A stretch of 22,119 bases of DNA, taken from Prevotella sp. UBA6429. GTDB taxonomy: Bacteria; Bacteroidota; Bacteroidia; Bacteroidales; Bacteroidaceae. A program made the translations under genes and the position numbers. This document shows positions 1-9,138 of the stretch, one piece after another (the first letter of the stretch is position 1; every line of letters begins with the position of its first letter). The notes under the pieces were generated by a model that searched no databases, was not told where the DNA came from, and saw only the letters and a program-made list of their open reading frames with translations. The DNA lies in the NCBI GenBank assembly GCA_002437285.1, contig DJOV01000026.1, forward strand, positions 1 through 22,119, read 5' to 3'.

Positions 1-39
1 CGATAAAGGGTATATCGCAACACAATATACCCTTTATCG
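1..39. repeat. Perfect 15-bp inverted repeat (hairpin)
   Basis: Bases 1-15 (CGATAAAGGGTATAT) are exactly reverse-complementary to bases 25-39, with a 9-base loop. No T-run follows on the plus strand, so it is not a classical terminator in that direction. Its left flank is outside the window, so it could be a terminator or 5' leader hairpin for a leftward gene, or the edge of a repeated element. Confidence 0.8.
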
Positions 40-47
40 CAAAATTA
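40..47 (-). promoter_or_regulatory. Possible leftward -7 box (TAATTTTG)
   Basis: Read on the minus strand, bases 47-40 spell TAATTTTG, matching the Bacteroidetes -7 consensus TAnnTTTG. No TTTG lies at the expected distance upstream, so only half of the promoter is supported. If it is active, the transcript would start close to or within the hairpin at 1-39 and leave the window to the left. Confidence 0.3.
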
Positions 48-376
48 CCCCATGCAAATCGCGGCGCGACCGTCGAAAAACGTCATTTTCGCGTTCTATT
101 TCAACTGAAATCCGTGACAAACTTTTGCACCAAAAAACAGGACAACTGATTCGTGGGATAAACTTTCGAGTAACCGAGAATAATACTTTCCGCCAGCTTG
201 ACCCTATCCACGCTGGCTGCCGCCCGTAAGCTTTGAGCCGACTGCACCTTATTATATATTGGCTTACATTCAAGCCCAACGCAAGGGCCCCATCACTCCA
301 AATTCCGGAAGACTCGCAAATTATCCCTCTTGAGGTAGTGGCGGACCAAAAATTAGAATTTGGTTGTCATTAATGA
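48..376. other. Non-coding stretch, possible dispersed Prevotella-type intergenic element
   Basis: No convincing gene lies here. The only sizeable open frame is on the minus strand (34-279); its translation is rich in Arg and Ser and resembles no family I can name. Small inverted repeats are visible: CGAAAA/TTTTCG at 74-91 and ATTTCA/TGAAAT at 98-111. The translated pattern around FRRSRRDLHG resembles, from memory, short hypothetical proteins annotated many times in Prevotella genomes, which would suggest a repeated intergenic sequence rather than a gene. That recollection is unverified. Confidence 0.3.
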
Positions 377-405
377 TTTGTTTTCAACTATTTGTTGTAA
401 CTTTG
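377..405 (+). promoter_or_regulatory. Promoter of the fabG-tamL operon
   Basis: TAACTTTG at 398-405 matches the Bacteroidetes -7 consensus exactly. TTTG at 377-380 is a possible -33 element with a 17-base spacer, slightly shorter than the usual 19-21. Transcription would begin near 412, leaving a leader of about 140 bases before fabG. I found no strong riboswitch-like fold in that leader. Confidence 0.65.
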
Positions 406-552
406 CACAAATTAGGCGAGAATGGGCACTCAGGTGCGAAATCAACAATGTTCAATTCGCGCGTTGCACACAGCAAGGCCTCCAATTGAGACGACCACTG
501 ATTGCCCAATGAGCATAGCCATTAATAGTAAATCAACAAATAACAAACAAAA

Positions 553-1311
553 ATGGGATTATTAACAGGTAAGACAGCCATTATCACAGGTGCCGCACGC
601 GGCATCGGTAAGGCTGTTGCTATGAAGTTCGCCTCAGAGGGCGCTAACATCGCATTCACTGATCTTGTGCTCAACGACGACATGGCCGCTGGCCTGGAGG
701 CTACACGCAAAGAGATTGAGGCTCTCGGTGTCACCTGCCGTGCTTACGCAGGCAATGCTGCCGACTTCGAGGAGACCGACAAGGTCGTCAAGCAGATCCA
801 CGCCGATTTCGGGTCGGTGGACATCCTCGTCAACAACGCTGGCATCACCAAGGACGGCCTGATGCTCCGCATGAGCGAGGCACAGTGGGATGCCGTGCTG
901 AACGTCAACTTGAAGTCTGCGTTCAACTTCATCCACGCTTGCTCACCCATCATGCTGCGCCAGCGCAGCGGCTCCATCATCAACATGGCTTCGGTCGTGG
1001 GTGTGCACGGCAATGCCGGACAGTGCAACTATGCAGCCTCTAAGGCTGGCATGATCGCCCTGGCCAAGTCTATTGCCCAGGAGCTCGGCCCCAAGGGCAT
1101 CCGCGCCAACGCTGTGGCTCCTGGCTTCATCGAGACAGCCATGACCGCCCAGCTCCCTGAGGAGATCCGCAAGGACTGGATGAAGAAGATTCCTCTTCGC
1201 CGTGGCGGCAAGCCCGAGGACATCGCTGACGTCTGCTGCTTCCTCGCTTCTGACATGGCAAGTTATGTCAGTGGCCAGGTCATCCAGATAGATGGTGGCA
1301 TGAACATGTAA
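553..1311 (+). CDS. fabG: 3-oxoacyl-[acyl-carrier-protein] reductase FabG
   Basis: This is a short-chain dehydrogenase/reductase of 252 aa, the usual FabG length. It has the NADP-binding motif TGAARGIG (residues 12-19), NNAG (94-97), and the catalytic set Asn119, Ser147, Tyr160 and Lys164 (YAASK). The C-terminus ends in the family-typical VSGQVIQIDGGM pattern. FabG reduces 3-oxoacyl-ACP to 3-hydroxyacyl-ACP with NADPH in each cycle of type II fatty-acid elongation, in the cytoplasm. It is the first gene after the promoter at 377-405, and the pseudouridine synthase gene starts 20 bases after its stop. The ATG is preceded by an A-rich stretch, as is common for starts in this group. Some SDR paralogues act on other substrates, but the overall pattern favours true FabG. 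Confidence 0.93.
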   Translation: MGLLTGKTAIITGAARGIGKAVAMKFASEGANIAFTDLVLNDDMAAGLEATRKEIEALGVTCRAYAGNAADFEETDKVVKQIHADFGSVDILVNNAGITKDGLMLRMSEAQWDAVLNVNLKSAFNFIHACSPIMLRQRSGSIINMASVVGVHGNAGQCNYAASKAGMIALAKSIAQELGPKGIRANAVAPGFIETAMTAQLPEEIRKDWMKKIPLRRGGKPEDIADVCCFLASDMASYVSGQVIQIDGGMNM

Positions 1312-1331
1312 TTAGCGCGATAGCGTTTCAG

Positions 1332-2012
1332 ATGCAGGTAGTTTACGAAGACAACCACATCATTATCGTTTACAAGGAGAGTGGCGAGATCGTCCAAGGC
1401 GACAAGACTGGCGACACGCCACTCTCCGAAACGGTAAAGGATTACATCAAGACGAAGTACAACAAGCCGGGCAATGTGTTTCTGGGTGTGGTGCATCGCC
1501 TGGACCGTCCTGTGGCAGGACTGGTCATCTTTGCCCGAACAAGCAAAGCCCTCACACGGCTCAACGCCATGTTTAAGAATGGCGACATACACAAGACATA
1601 TTGGGCCATCACCAAGAATGTTCCACCAGCAGTTGAAGGAACGCTTGTCAACTGGCTGACACGCAACGAGAAACAGAACAAAAGTTACGCTTATGAGCGG
1701 GAGGTGCCAGGAGCCAAAAAGGCAGTGCTGTCCTATCGCGTCATCGGGCACACGGCCAACTACCAGTTGCTGGAGGTACACCTCATGACGGGTCGCCACC
1801 ACCAGATACGATGCCAACTGGCACACATGGGATGCCCCATCAAGGGCGACCTCAAGTATGGTGCCAAGCGCAGTAATCCCGACGGTAGCATATCGCTGCT
1901 TTCACACGCAGTAGACTTTGAACACCCTGTTTCCCACGAGCGGATATGCCTCGTTTCACCCCTTCCCGACGATCACCTATGGCACGACATCGCTGAATCC
2001 GTGGGAAGTTAA
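1332..2012 (+). CDS. RluA-family RNA pseudouridine synthase
   Basis: This 226-aa protein carries the RluA-family catalytic motif HRLDRP (residues 55-60), in which Asp58 should be the nucleophile that isomerises uridine to pseudouridine in rRNA or tRNA. The second conserved block, TGRHHQIRCQLAHMGCPIKGD, sits at about 153-173. There is no N-terminal S4 RNA-binding domain, so it is one of the short catalytic-domain-only members, and the target uridine cannot be assigned from sequence. It lies between fabG (20 bases upstream) and tamB (18 bases downstream) and is probably co-transcribed with both. The family call is firm; the specific RNA substrate is unknown. Confidence 0.9.
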   Translation: MQVVYEDNHIIIVYKESGEIVQGDKTGDTPLSETVKDYIKTKYNKPGNVFLGVVHRLDRPVAGLVIFARTSKALTRLNAMFKNGDIHKTYWAITKNVPPAVEGTLVNWLTRNEKQNKSYAYEREVPGAKKAVLSYRVIGHTANYQLLEVHLMTGRHHQIRCQLAHMGCPIKGDLKYGAKRSNPDGSISLLSHAVDFEHPVSHERICLVSPLPDDHLWHDIAESVGS

Positions 2013-2030
2013 CTTTCTATCCTACACGCC

Positions 2031-5000
2031 ATGAGCAAGACCCATAAGAGAATAGGTATTGTTTTGCTGACACCTCCGGTGTTGGTGGTCTTGCTTTTTG
2101 CGCTTTTTTATTTTCCCCCTTTCCAGAACTGGGCCGTCCGGCAGGTGTCGGCTTATGCCTCCAGGCAGATGGGCGTGGACATTCACGTGGGGCATGTCCA
2201 CCTGGCATTTCCGCTTGACCTGTCGATGGAGGAGGTGCGTGTGCTTCAGCCCAACGACTCACTGAAAGGCGTCACCGACACCGTGGCCGACATCCGCTCA
2301 CTGGTGGCCGACGTACGGTTGTGGCCCCTGTTGCAAAAGCAGGTGATGGTCGACGAACTGTCGTTTGAGCAGATGAAGGTCAACACGGCCAACCTGGTAC
2401 ACACGATGCGCTTCAAGGGCCAGATAGGCCAGCTGCGGCTGCAGGCCCATGGCATCGATCTCGCCAAGGAGCATGTCCATATTGACAACGCCCTTTTGGC
2501 CGATGCAAAGATTGACCTCGCACTGAGCGACACCGTGCCCGAGGACACCACACCCAGTCAAAACTTCTGGAAGATTGACCTTAGGCAACTGCGGTTGAGA
2601 CAGATCGGCTTCACCCTCCACATGCCTGGCGACACGCTCTCCGTGAGCGCCACGTTTGGCGACACGCGGGCGGAGCAGGCCCATCTTGACCTGTACAGGA
2701 ATCTATACACGGTCCGTCATCTCGACTGGCGAGATGGTGGCCTACAATACAGCCAGAACTTTGTACCAAAAGCTGAAGGTCTTGACTTTAACCATCTGTT
2801 GCTCAATCGGTTAAACATCAAGGCCGATAGCTTTTATTTCTGTGATTCAAAACTGAATGTCAAGATTCGGGCTTGCGACTTCCGTGAGAAGAGTGGGCTG
2901 CGCGTTGACAGTCTGCGTGGCGGTTTCGCGATGGACAGCACACACCTCGACCTGTCTGACCTGCGGTTGCGCACACCAGAGTCGGACCTCACAGTGGACT
3001 TCGGCATGGACCTCAACGCTTTCGACGAGAAACATCCGGGCAAACTCAATGCCACCGTCCACGGACATGTGGGCAAACAAGACATCTTGACCCTGGCGGG
3101 CAAGAATCTTCCGCGTGAGCTGGCCCGCCGTTGGCCCAGCTATCCGCTGGCCATCGATGCGGTGGTGCGCGGCAACATGCGCAAGATGCACCTGTCGGGG
3201 CTCCGTGTAGCTTTGCCCACGGCCTTCCGCATCAGCGCAGATGGCTTTGCGGCCAACCTCACCGCCCCTGACCTCCTGAAGGCTGACTTCACCCTCCGGG
3301 CGCGCACCTATGATCTCAGTTTCCTTACGGCGCTGCTTGACCGCGACATCATGCGGACCGTACATGTGCCACGGGGCATAGCCTTGGATGGCAAAATACA
3401 GGTTAACGGCAGCGATTACCGCACCCGTTTTGTGGCGTCGCAGGGTGGGGGCTCCCTGCGGGGCACAGCCCAGTTTGACGCTCGCCGCATGGCTTATGCC
3501 GCCCGCCTGGAGGCGGTCAGGCTGCCACTGCAGCATTTCCTCCCCAAGATGGGACTGCGCCCGTTCTCCGGCTCCCTGTCGGTCAAGGGTGAGGGCACGG
3601 ACATTCTGTCGCCCAAGACCCGATTGCAAGCGGAAGCACACCTACGCCAGTTTGGTTACGGCAGCTACAATCTCGACAACCTGTCGGCGAGGGCATCCGC
3701 CCGCAACGGACGACTTCATGCCGACATCAACTCGCGCAACCCGCTCTTCCAAGGGCTCATCAACTTGGATGCGCTGGCCACGGGCCGACAGATGCGCGCC
3801 ATGGTGTCGGGCGACTTGCATCATCTCGACCTCTACAACCTGCGCATTGCCGACAACCCACTCACCCTATCAGCCTGCGCCCACGTTGACTTAGCCACGG
3901 ACCTCAAGCATTTTTATCTCGTGAGGGGCATGGTCAGCGATGTCACGGTGCGCGATGCGAAGACCTGTTACCGTCCAGACGATGTGCTGCTCGACGTGCT
4001 GACACGCGCCGACACGACCCACGCCGTGGTCGACTGCGGCGATTTCCACCTCGACATGGACGGCCGTGGTGGCTACGAGCAGTTGCTCAGGCGTTGCAAC
4101 CGCTTCGTGGCCGAGGTGCAAGGTCAGCTGAAGAATCGTCATATCGACCAGGTCAGCTTGCGCAAGCGGCTCCCTGACGCCCGGCTATACCTGTCGTCGG
4201 GCAAGGACAACATGGTATGCAGATTCCTGAAGCGCTATGGCTATGAGCTCAACAATGTGTTTGTCAACATGACATCGTCACCCCTGACTGGGCTCAATGG
4301 TGACTTGAGCATCGACTCGCTGGTGCTCGACAGTTTCCAGATAGACACCGTCCGGTTGCACATCCAGTCGGACGAGAGCAACATGGCTTACTCGCTTCAC
4401 GTGCAAAACGGGAAGCACAACCCTAAGTACATCTTCAACGCCTTTGTCGATGGAGGGCTCAACGAGCGAGGCACCTTTCTCAAGACACGCATCTATGACT
4501 GGAAAGACAGCCTGGGCGTGAGCCTCGCCCTGCAGGGATCCATGCAGCCCCATGGTGTCAGCTTGCACATCTATGGCGACGACCCCGTGCTCGGCTACAA
4601 GCGCTTTGCGGTCAATGACAGCAACTATGTCTATCTGGGTGATGACAGGCGCATCCGCGCAGACATGAGACTGCGTGCCAAGGACGGCATGGGCATACAG
4701 ATCTACACCAACAATGAGAACACTGAGGCGCTGCAGGATGTGACCGTTAGCCTGCATCAGTTTGACATCGGAGATGCCTTGGCCATGATTCCCTTCACGC
4801 CCGATATGAGTGGCATTCTCGACGGCGACTTCCACCTTGTGCAGACACCTGAGGAACTGACGCTTTCCTCGACGGTAGATGTGGACAACCTCATCTACGA
4901 GGACTGTCCGATGGGCGACGTGGGAGCTGAGTTCACTTATCTGCCGAAGGCCGACGGTAGCCACTATGTCGACGGATTCCTTACACGTGAGGGCGAGGAG

Positions 5001-6647
5001 ATCGCCTCCCTGAGTGGTTCCTACAAGTCGGAGGGTCCGGGCTATCTGGATGCCGCCTTGGGACTGGAACGACTGCCGCTCGACATGGCCAATGGCTTCA
5101 TACCTGACCATATCATCGGACTCAGGGGTTACGCCGAGGGCAACCTGACGGTGAAGGGGGCGCTCAGCCAGCCCGATATCAATGGAGAGGTGATTCTCGA
5201 CTCGGCCTACATCTACAGTGAACCTTATGGCGTGGAGATGCGTTGCGCCGACGATCCGCTGGCCGTCACAGGCAGCCACCTGGTGTTTGAAAACTATGAC
5301 CTCTTTGCCAACAACGGGTCGCCGCTCACCATCCAGGGATCACTCGACTTCTCCAACACGAGCGACATGAACCTCGACTTGCGCATGCGGGCGGACAACT
5401 ATCTGCTCATCGACGCGAGGGAGACGGCGCGCTCGGAGGCCTATGGCAAGGCTTATGTCAATTTCTACGGCATGATGCGAGGAGCGCTCGACAACCTCTC
5501 GATGCGCGGCAAGCTGGACGTGCTGGGTACCACCGACTTGAAGTACAATCTGAAAGACTCGCCCTTGTCCACCGACAACCAACTGGAGGGACTGGTTGAG
5601 TTTGCCAATCTCAATGACACCACCGCGGATGCCATCAGCCGTCCGCCGCTGACCGGCTTCAACATGGATCTCTCGGTCAGCATAGATGATGGCGCACACG
5701 TTGACTGTTACCTCAATGCCGACCATTCCAACTATGTCGATATCATCGGCGGCGGTGACTTGCGGTTGCAATACAATCCCGTGGATGAGATCGTGCTCCG
5801 CGGACGTTACACCATAGGCAGTGGTGAGATGAAGTATGCATTGCCCGTCATACCGCTCAAGACTTTCACCATACAGGATGGCAGTTACATCGAGTTCAAG
5901 GGCGACCCCATGAACCCGACGCTCAACATCACGGCCACCGAGACCACGAAGTCGACGGTCGGCGGGTCGTCGGGTGACGGACGCAGCGTGGAGTTCACGT
6001 GTGGCGTGGTGGTCACCAAGACGCTCAATGACATGGGACTGGAGTTCACCATCGACGCTCCGGAGGACATGACCATCCACAATCAGCTACAGTCTATGTC
6101 GAAGGAGGAACGCGGAAAACTTGCGGTGACCATGCTCACCACAGGCATGTATCTTGCTGACGGCAACACCAGCAACTTCACAATGAACTCCGCGCTCAGC
6201 GCGTTCCTCAACAGTCAGATCAACCAGATATCAGGCAAGGCCCTGCAGTCGCTGGATGTGAGCTTTGGTGTGGAAAACAGCTTCGGGAACAACGGTTCGC
6301 TCCACACGGACTACAATTTCAAGTTTGCCAAGCGGTTCTGGAACAATCGGCTCCGCATTGTCATCGGAGGCAAGCTCTCGACGGGCAGTGATGTGCAGAT
6401 GCAGGATGAGACGTTCTTCGACAACGTGACCTTTGAGTATCGTCTCAGTCCCACGTCCAACAAATACCTGAACCTCTTCTATGAGCGCGACAGCTACGAC
6501 TGGCTGGAGGGTAGCGTCAGCAAGTTTGGCGGCGGCTTCATGTGGAAACGCAAGGTTCGTCACTTCAAGGACTTGTTCCGGTTCAAGGATCCGCAAGAGG
6601 TCATCCCGCAGACACCGAAAGACTCCACTAAGACAGTAAAGAATTAA
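2031..6647 (+). CDS. tamB: TamB-like translocation and assembly module protein
   Basis: This very large protein (1538 aa) has one N-terminal membrane segment (about residues 8-28) followed by a long periplasmic region of repetitive beta-strand character, and a C-terminal TamB (DUF490) domain over roughly the last 450 residues. A typical TamB_C signature lies near residues 1281-1310, including FTIQDGSYIEFKGDP and NPTLNITATET. TamB proteins anchor in the inner membrane and span the periplasm as a hydrophobic groove. They partner with a BamA-family barrel and are implicated in outer-membrane protein insertion and phospholipid transport. The tamL gene starts 4 bases after the stop, which supports a functional pair. 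No frameshift is seen across the full length. Confidence 0.9.
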   Translation: MSKTHKRIGIVLLTPPVLVVLLFALFYFPPFQNWAVRQVSAYASRQMGVDIHVGHVHLAFPLDLSMEEVRVLQPNDSLKGVTDTVADIRSLVADVRLWPLLQKQVMVDELSFEQMKVNTANLVHTMRFKGQIGQLRLQAHGIDLAKEHVHIDNALLADAKIDLALSDTVPEDTTPSQNFWKIDLRQLRLRQIGFTLHMPGDTLSVSATFGDTRAEQAHLDLYRNLYTVRHLDWRDGGLQYSQNFVPKAEGLDFNHLLLNRLNIKADSFYFCDSKLNVKIRACDFREKSGLRVDSLRGGFAMDSTHLDLSDLRLRTPESDLTVDFGMDLNAFDEKHPGKLNATVHGHVGKQDILTLAGKNLPRELARRWPSYPLAIDAVVRGNMRKMHLSGLRVALPTAFRISADGFAANLTAPDLLKADFTLRARTYDLSFLTALLDRDIMRTVHVPRGIALDGKIQVNGSDYRTRFVASQGGGSLRGTAQFDARRMAYAARLEAVRLPLQHFLPKMGLRPFSGSLSVKGEGTDILSPKTRLQAEAHLRQFGYGSYNLDNLSARASARNGRLHADINSRNPLFQGLINLDALATGRQMRAMVSGDLHHLDLYNLRIADNPLTLSACAHVDLATDLKHFYLVRGMVSDVTVRDAKTCYRPDDVLLDVLTRADTTHAVVDCGDFHLDMDGRGGYEQLLRRCNRFVAEVQGQLKNRHIDQVSLRKRLPDARLYLSSGKDNMVCRFLKRYGYELNNVFVNMTSSPLTGLNGDLSIDSLVLDSFQIDTVRLHIQSDESNMAYSLHVQNGKHNPKYIFNAFVDGGLNERGTFLKTRIYDWKDSLGVSLALQGSMQPHGVSLHIYGDDPVLGYKRFAVNDSNYVYLGDDRRIRADMRLRAKDGMGIQIYTNNENTEALQDVTVSLHQFDIGDALAMIPFTPDMSGILDGDFHLVQTPEELTLSSTVDVDNLIYEDCPMGDVGAEFTYLPKADGSHYVDGFLTREGEEIASLSGSYKSEGPGYLDAALGLERLPLDMANGFIPDHIIGLRGYAEGNLTVKGALSQPDINGEVILDSAYIYSEPYGVEMRCADDPLAVTGSHLVFENYDLFANNGSPLTIQGSLDFSNTSDMNLDLRMRADNYLLIDARETARSEAYGKAYVNFYGMMRGALDNLSMRGKLDVLGTTDLKYNLKDSPLSTDNQLEGLVEFANLNDTTADAISRPPLTGFNMDLSVSIDDGAHVDCYLNADHSNYVDIIGGGDLRLQYNPVDEIVLRGRYTIGSGEMKYALPVIPLKTFTIQDGSYIEFKGDPMNPTLNITATETTKSTVGGSSGDGRSVEFTCGVVVTKTLNDMGLEFTIDAPEDMTIHNQLQSMSKEERGKLAVTMLTTGMYLADGNTSNFTMNSALSAFLNSQINQISGKALQSLDVSFGVENSFGNNGSLHTDYNFKFAKRFWNNRLRIVIGGKLSTGSDVQMQDETFFDNVTFEYRLSPTSNKYLNLFYERDSYDWLEGSVSKFGGGFMWKRKVRHFKDLFRFKDPQEVIPQTPKDSTKTVKN

Positions 6648-6651
6648 GCGA

Positions 6652-8976
6652 ATGAAGACACACACACTGCTTCTCATCATTGTGATGACCGGCATGTTGG
6701 CGGCTTGCTCCACCACCAAGAACATTCCCGAGGGCGACCAGTTGTATACTGGACTGGAGACCACCCGGTACAAGACGCCTGAGAAAAGTGTCCACTATGC
6801 CGCCATTCAGGAAGAACTGGATGCGGCGTTGGCCACGGCACCCAATGGGGCCCTGTTTGGCAGCAGCAGCGTGCGCTCACCTTTCCAAGTGGGGCTGTGG
6901 GTGTGGAATGCCTTTGCCAATGACAGCACGGGCTTTGGCCGGTGGATGCTGAAATCGTTTGGGTCGAAGCCTGTGCTGATGAGCTGGGTCAACCCTGAGC
7001 TGCGCGCCTCTGTGGCGAAGGAGGTGTTGCGGGCCCATGGCTATTTTCATGGCAACGTGACTTACCAGGTCAAGACCATGCGCAACCCGAAGAAGGCTAA
7101 GATAGCTTATACGGTCGATGCCGGACATCTCTACACCATTGACTCATTGAGCTATGTGGGGTTCCCCGCTCAAGCCGACAGCATGATAAATGCCACCTTG
7201 GCTGATGCCAAAATCAAGGCGGGAGATCCCTTTGATGTCTCCACGCTCGATGGTGAGCGCGCTCGCCTCAGCAACCTTTTTCGCAATCATGGGTATTTCT
7301 ATTGGCAACCTTCCTACGCCTCTTATCTCGCTGACACATTAAAGTCGCCGGGTAAGGTGCAGTTGCGCCTGCAGCAAATAGAGAACCTTCCCGAGAAAGC
7401 CAAGCGCCCATGGTATGTCGGCAATGTCAGCATCGACCTAAGGCAAAACTACATGGACGTGTTGACTGATACCATTCGCCGTGGTCACCTGTCCATTAAC
7501 TTCCGCGGACGGAAACCCAAGCTTCGTGTGCCGGTCATCTTGCAAGGCATGAAGCTCAGGCCCCGCCACCTCTATAGCTACGACGATCACCAGCAGAGCG
7601 TGGCCAACGTGACCAGCACAGGCCTCTTCAGTCTGCTGGATTTCACGTTCACACCGCGTGACACGATGACGACCAGTGACACGCTTGACTTGCGTATCAA
7701 TGCCATTCTCGACAAGCCCTATGATTTCTACGTGGAAGGAAACGTCATCGGAAAGACCAACAACCGCCTCGGGCCGGGCCTCGTCGTGGGTTTCACCAAG
7801 CGTAATGCCTTCCGAGGTGGCGAACTGCTCGACATCAATCTCAAGGGAAGCTACGAGTGGCAGACTGCCCATCAGGGCGAACACACATCGTCGAAGTTCA
7901 ATAGCTATGAATATGGCATCGATGCTTCCGTGAAGTTTCCGCGGATGGTGGTTCCCTTTGTCGATTTTTTCCGCAATCGCCTGTCTCGCCACTATCGCCT
8001 TCGCCGCTTCTACGCAGTGCCGACGACCACGCTCAAGGTGTCGTCGGACATCATCAGCCGCGCCAACTATTTCAAGCGCCACATCGTGTCGGGCGAGTGG
8101 ACTTATGGAGTACAGACGTCGGCCACCAGTCGCCACCAGTTTAGCCCTTTGGTTTTCTCCTACGAATACATGCGCAGTTCCACAGCGGCTTTCGACTCGG
8201 TGCTCAACGCCAACCCATACCTCTACTACACGATGCAGGACCAGTTTGTGCCCAAGATGCAATACACATACACCTACTCCAGCACATCCGACAAGCTCAA
8301 CCCGATACGCTGGCAGACCACGGTGAGCGAGGCTGGCAACCTGCTGTCGCTCTGTTACATGGCCGCCGGCAAGAAGTGGGGCAAAGAGGGCAAGGAAATG
8401 TTCAACAATCCTTATGCGCAGTTTCTCAAGTTGGAGACCGACCTGGTGAAGACATGGCGGCTTGGTGAGCATAGCTCATTGGTAGGACACGCCAACTTAG
8501 GTGTCATCTGGGCTTTTGGCAACTCAAACACTGCCCCCTATACAGAACAGTTTTATGTGGGCGGAGCCAACAGCATACGCGCCTTCACGGTACGCTCCAT
8601 CGGACCGGGACGCTACCATAATCCTGCATCGGCCGATATCTATTATCTCGACCAGACGGGTGACATCAAGTTTCAAGCCAATCTTGAGTATCGACCGAGA
8701 TTGTTTGGAAACCTTTATGGCGCCCTCTTCCTCGATGCGGGCAATGTGTGGAGCATGCACGACGGACAGCGCGACGGAGTTAAGTTTGAGATGAAAAACG
8801 CCTTGAAGGATCTGGCGCTCGGCACGGGCGTGGGTATCCGTTACGACTTGGATTTCCTCGTCATCCGACTTGACTGGGGTATTGGCCTGCACGTCCCCTA
8901 TAAGACCGGCTTCTACAACGTGGACAGTTTCAAGGACAGCCAAAGTTTGCATTTCGCCATCGGATACCCGTTCTGA
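6652..8976 (+). CDS. tamL: TamL: BamA/TamA-family outer-membrane barrel lipoprotein
   Basis: The 774-aa product starts with a lipoprotein signal: a hydrophobic stretch followed by the lipobox LAAC (residues 16-19), so Cys19 should be lipidated. A periplasmic POTRA-type region follows (roughly 100-260). The second half is an Omp85/surface-antigen beta-barrel that ends in a strand terminating in Phe (HFAIGYPF), as expected of a barrel recognised by the BAM complex. A lipid anchor on a TamA-like protein is the hallmark of TamL, the Bacteroidetes form that works with TamB in envelope biogenesis. It directly follows tamB. No clear terminator is visible in the 162 bases downstream. Confidence 0.9.
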   Translation: MKTHTLLLIIVMTGMLAACSTTKNIPEGDQLYTGLETTRYKTPEKSVHYAAIQEELDAALATAPNGALFGSSSVRSPFQVGLWVWNAFANDSTGFGRWMLKSFGSKPVLMSWVNPELRASVAKEVLRAHGYFHGNVTYQVKTMRNPKKAKIAYTVDAGHLYTIDSLSYVGFPAQADSMINATLADAKIKAGDPFDVSTLDGERARLSNLFRNHGYFYWQPSYASYLADTLKSPGKVQLRLQQIENLPEKAKRPWYVGNVSIDLRQNYMDVLTDTIRRGHLSINFRGRKPKLRVPVILQGMKLRPRHLYSYDDHQQSVANVTSTGLFSLLDFTFTPRDTMTTSDTLDLRINAILDKPYDFYVEGNVIGKTNNRLGPGLVVGFTKRNAFRGGELLDINLKGSYEWQTAHQGEHTSSKFNSYEYGIDASVKFPRMVVPFVDFFRNRLSRHYRLRRFYAVPTTTLKVSSDIISRANYFKRHIVSGEWTYGVQTSATSRHQFSPLVFSYEYMRSSTAAFDSVLNANPYLYYTMQDQFVPKMQYTYTYSSTSDKLNPIRWQTTVSEAGNLLSLCYMAAGKKWGKEGKEMFNNPYAQFLKLETDLVKTWRLGEHSSLVGHANLGVIWAFGNSNTAPYTEQFYVGGANSIRAFTVRSIGPGRYHNPASADIYYLDQTGDIKFQANLEYRPRLFGNLYGALFLDAGNVWSMHDGQRDGVKFEMKNALKDLALGTGVGIRYDLDFLVIRLDWGIGLHVPYKTGFYNVDSFKDSQSLHFAIGYPF

Positions 8977-9060
8977 CACCACGGGCATGTTACGTTGTTT
9001 TCTGAAAATCCAACATGACAACAGCCTCTTTCGGCACAGATTTTGATTCACCAAAGTAAG

Positions 9061-9125
9061 ATTGGTTAACAAATTACGTGGCACGCACGTCAATGAATAG
9101 AAAGGAATCGACATTAAATATTTAA
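9061..9125. promoter_or_regulatory. Cluster of short palindromes upstream of the CobW gene
   Basis: The 162-base gap between tamL and the CobW-family gene holds three palindromic elements. They are an imperfect one centred on GTTAAC at 9061-9074 (12 of 14 positions), ACGTG-N5-CACGT at 9076-9090, and TTAAATATTTAA at 9114-9125, which ends 13 bases before the ATG. No full TAnnTTTG promoter box is seen. They could be operators for a metal-responsive repressor, but AT-rich intergenic DNA produces such patterns easily. Confidence 0.3.
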
Positions 9126-9138
9126 AGAACGCATAGAA

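Noticed and set aside
34..279. Minus-strand open frame of 81 codons near the left edge
   Set aside because: No domain, signal peptide or RBS; composition is Arg/Ser-rich and it spans the inverted repeat and possible promoter box, so it fits a repeated non-coding element better than a gene.
4278..5279. 333-codon minus-strand open frame inside tamB
   Set aside because: Shadow of the tamB reading frame, with no motif or start context of its own.
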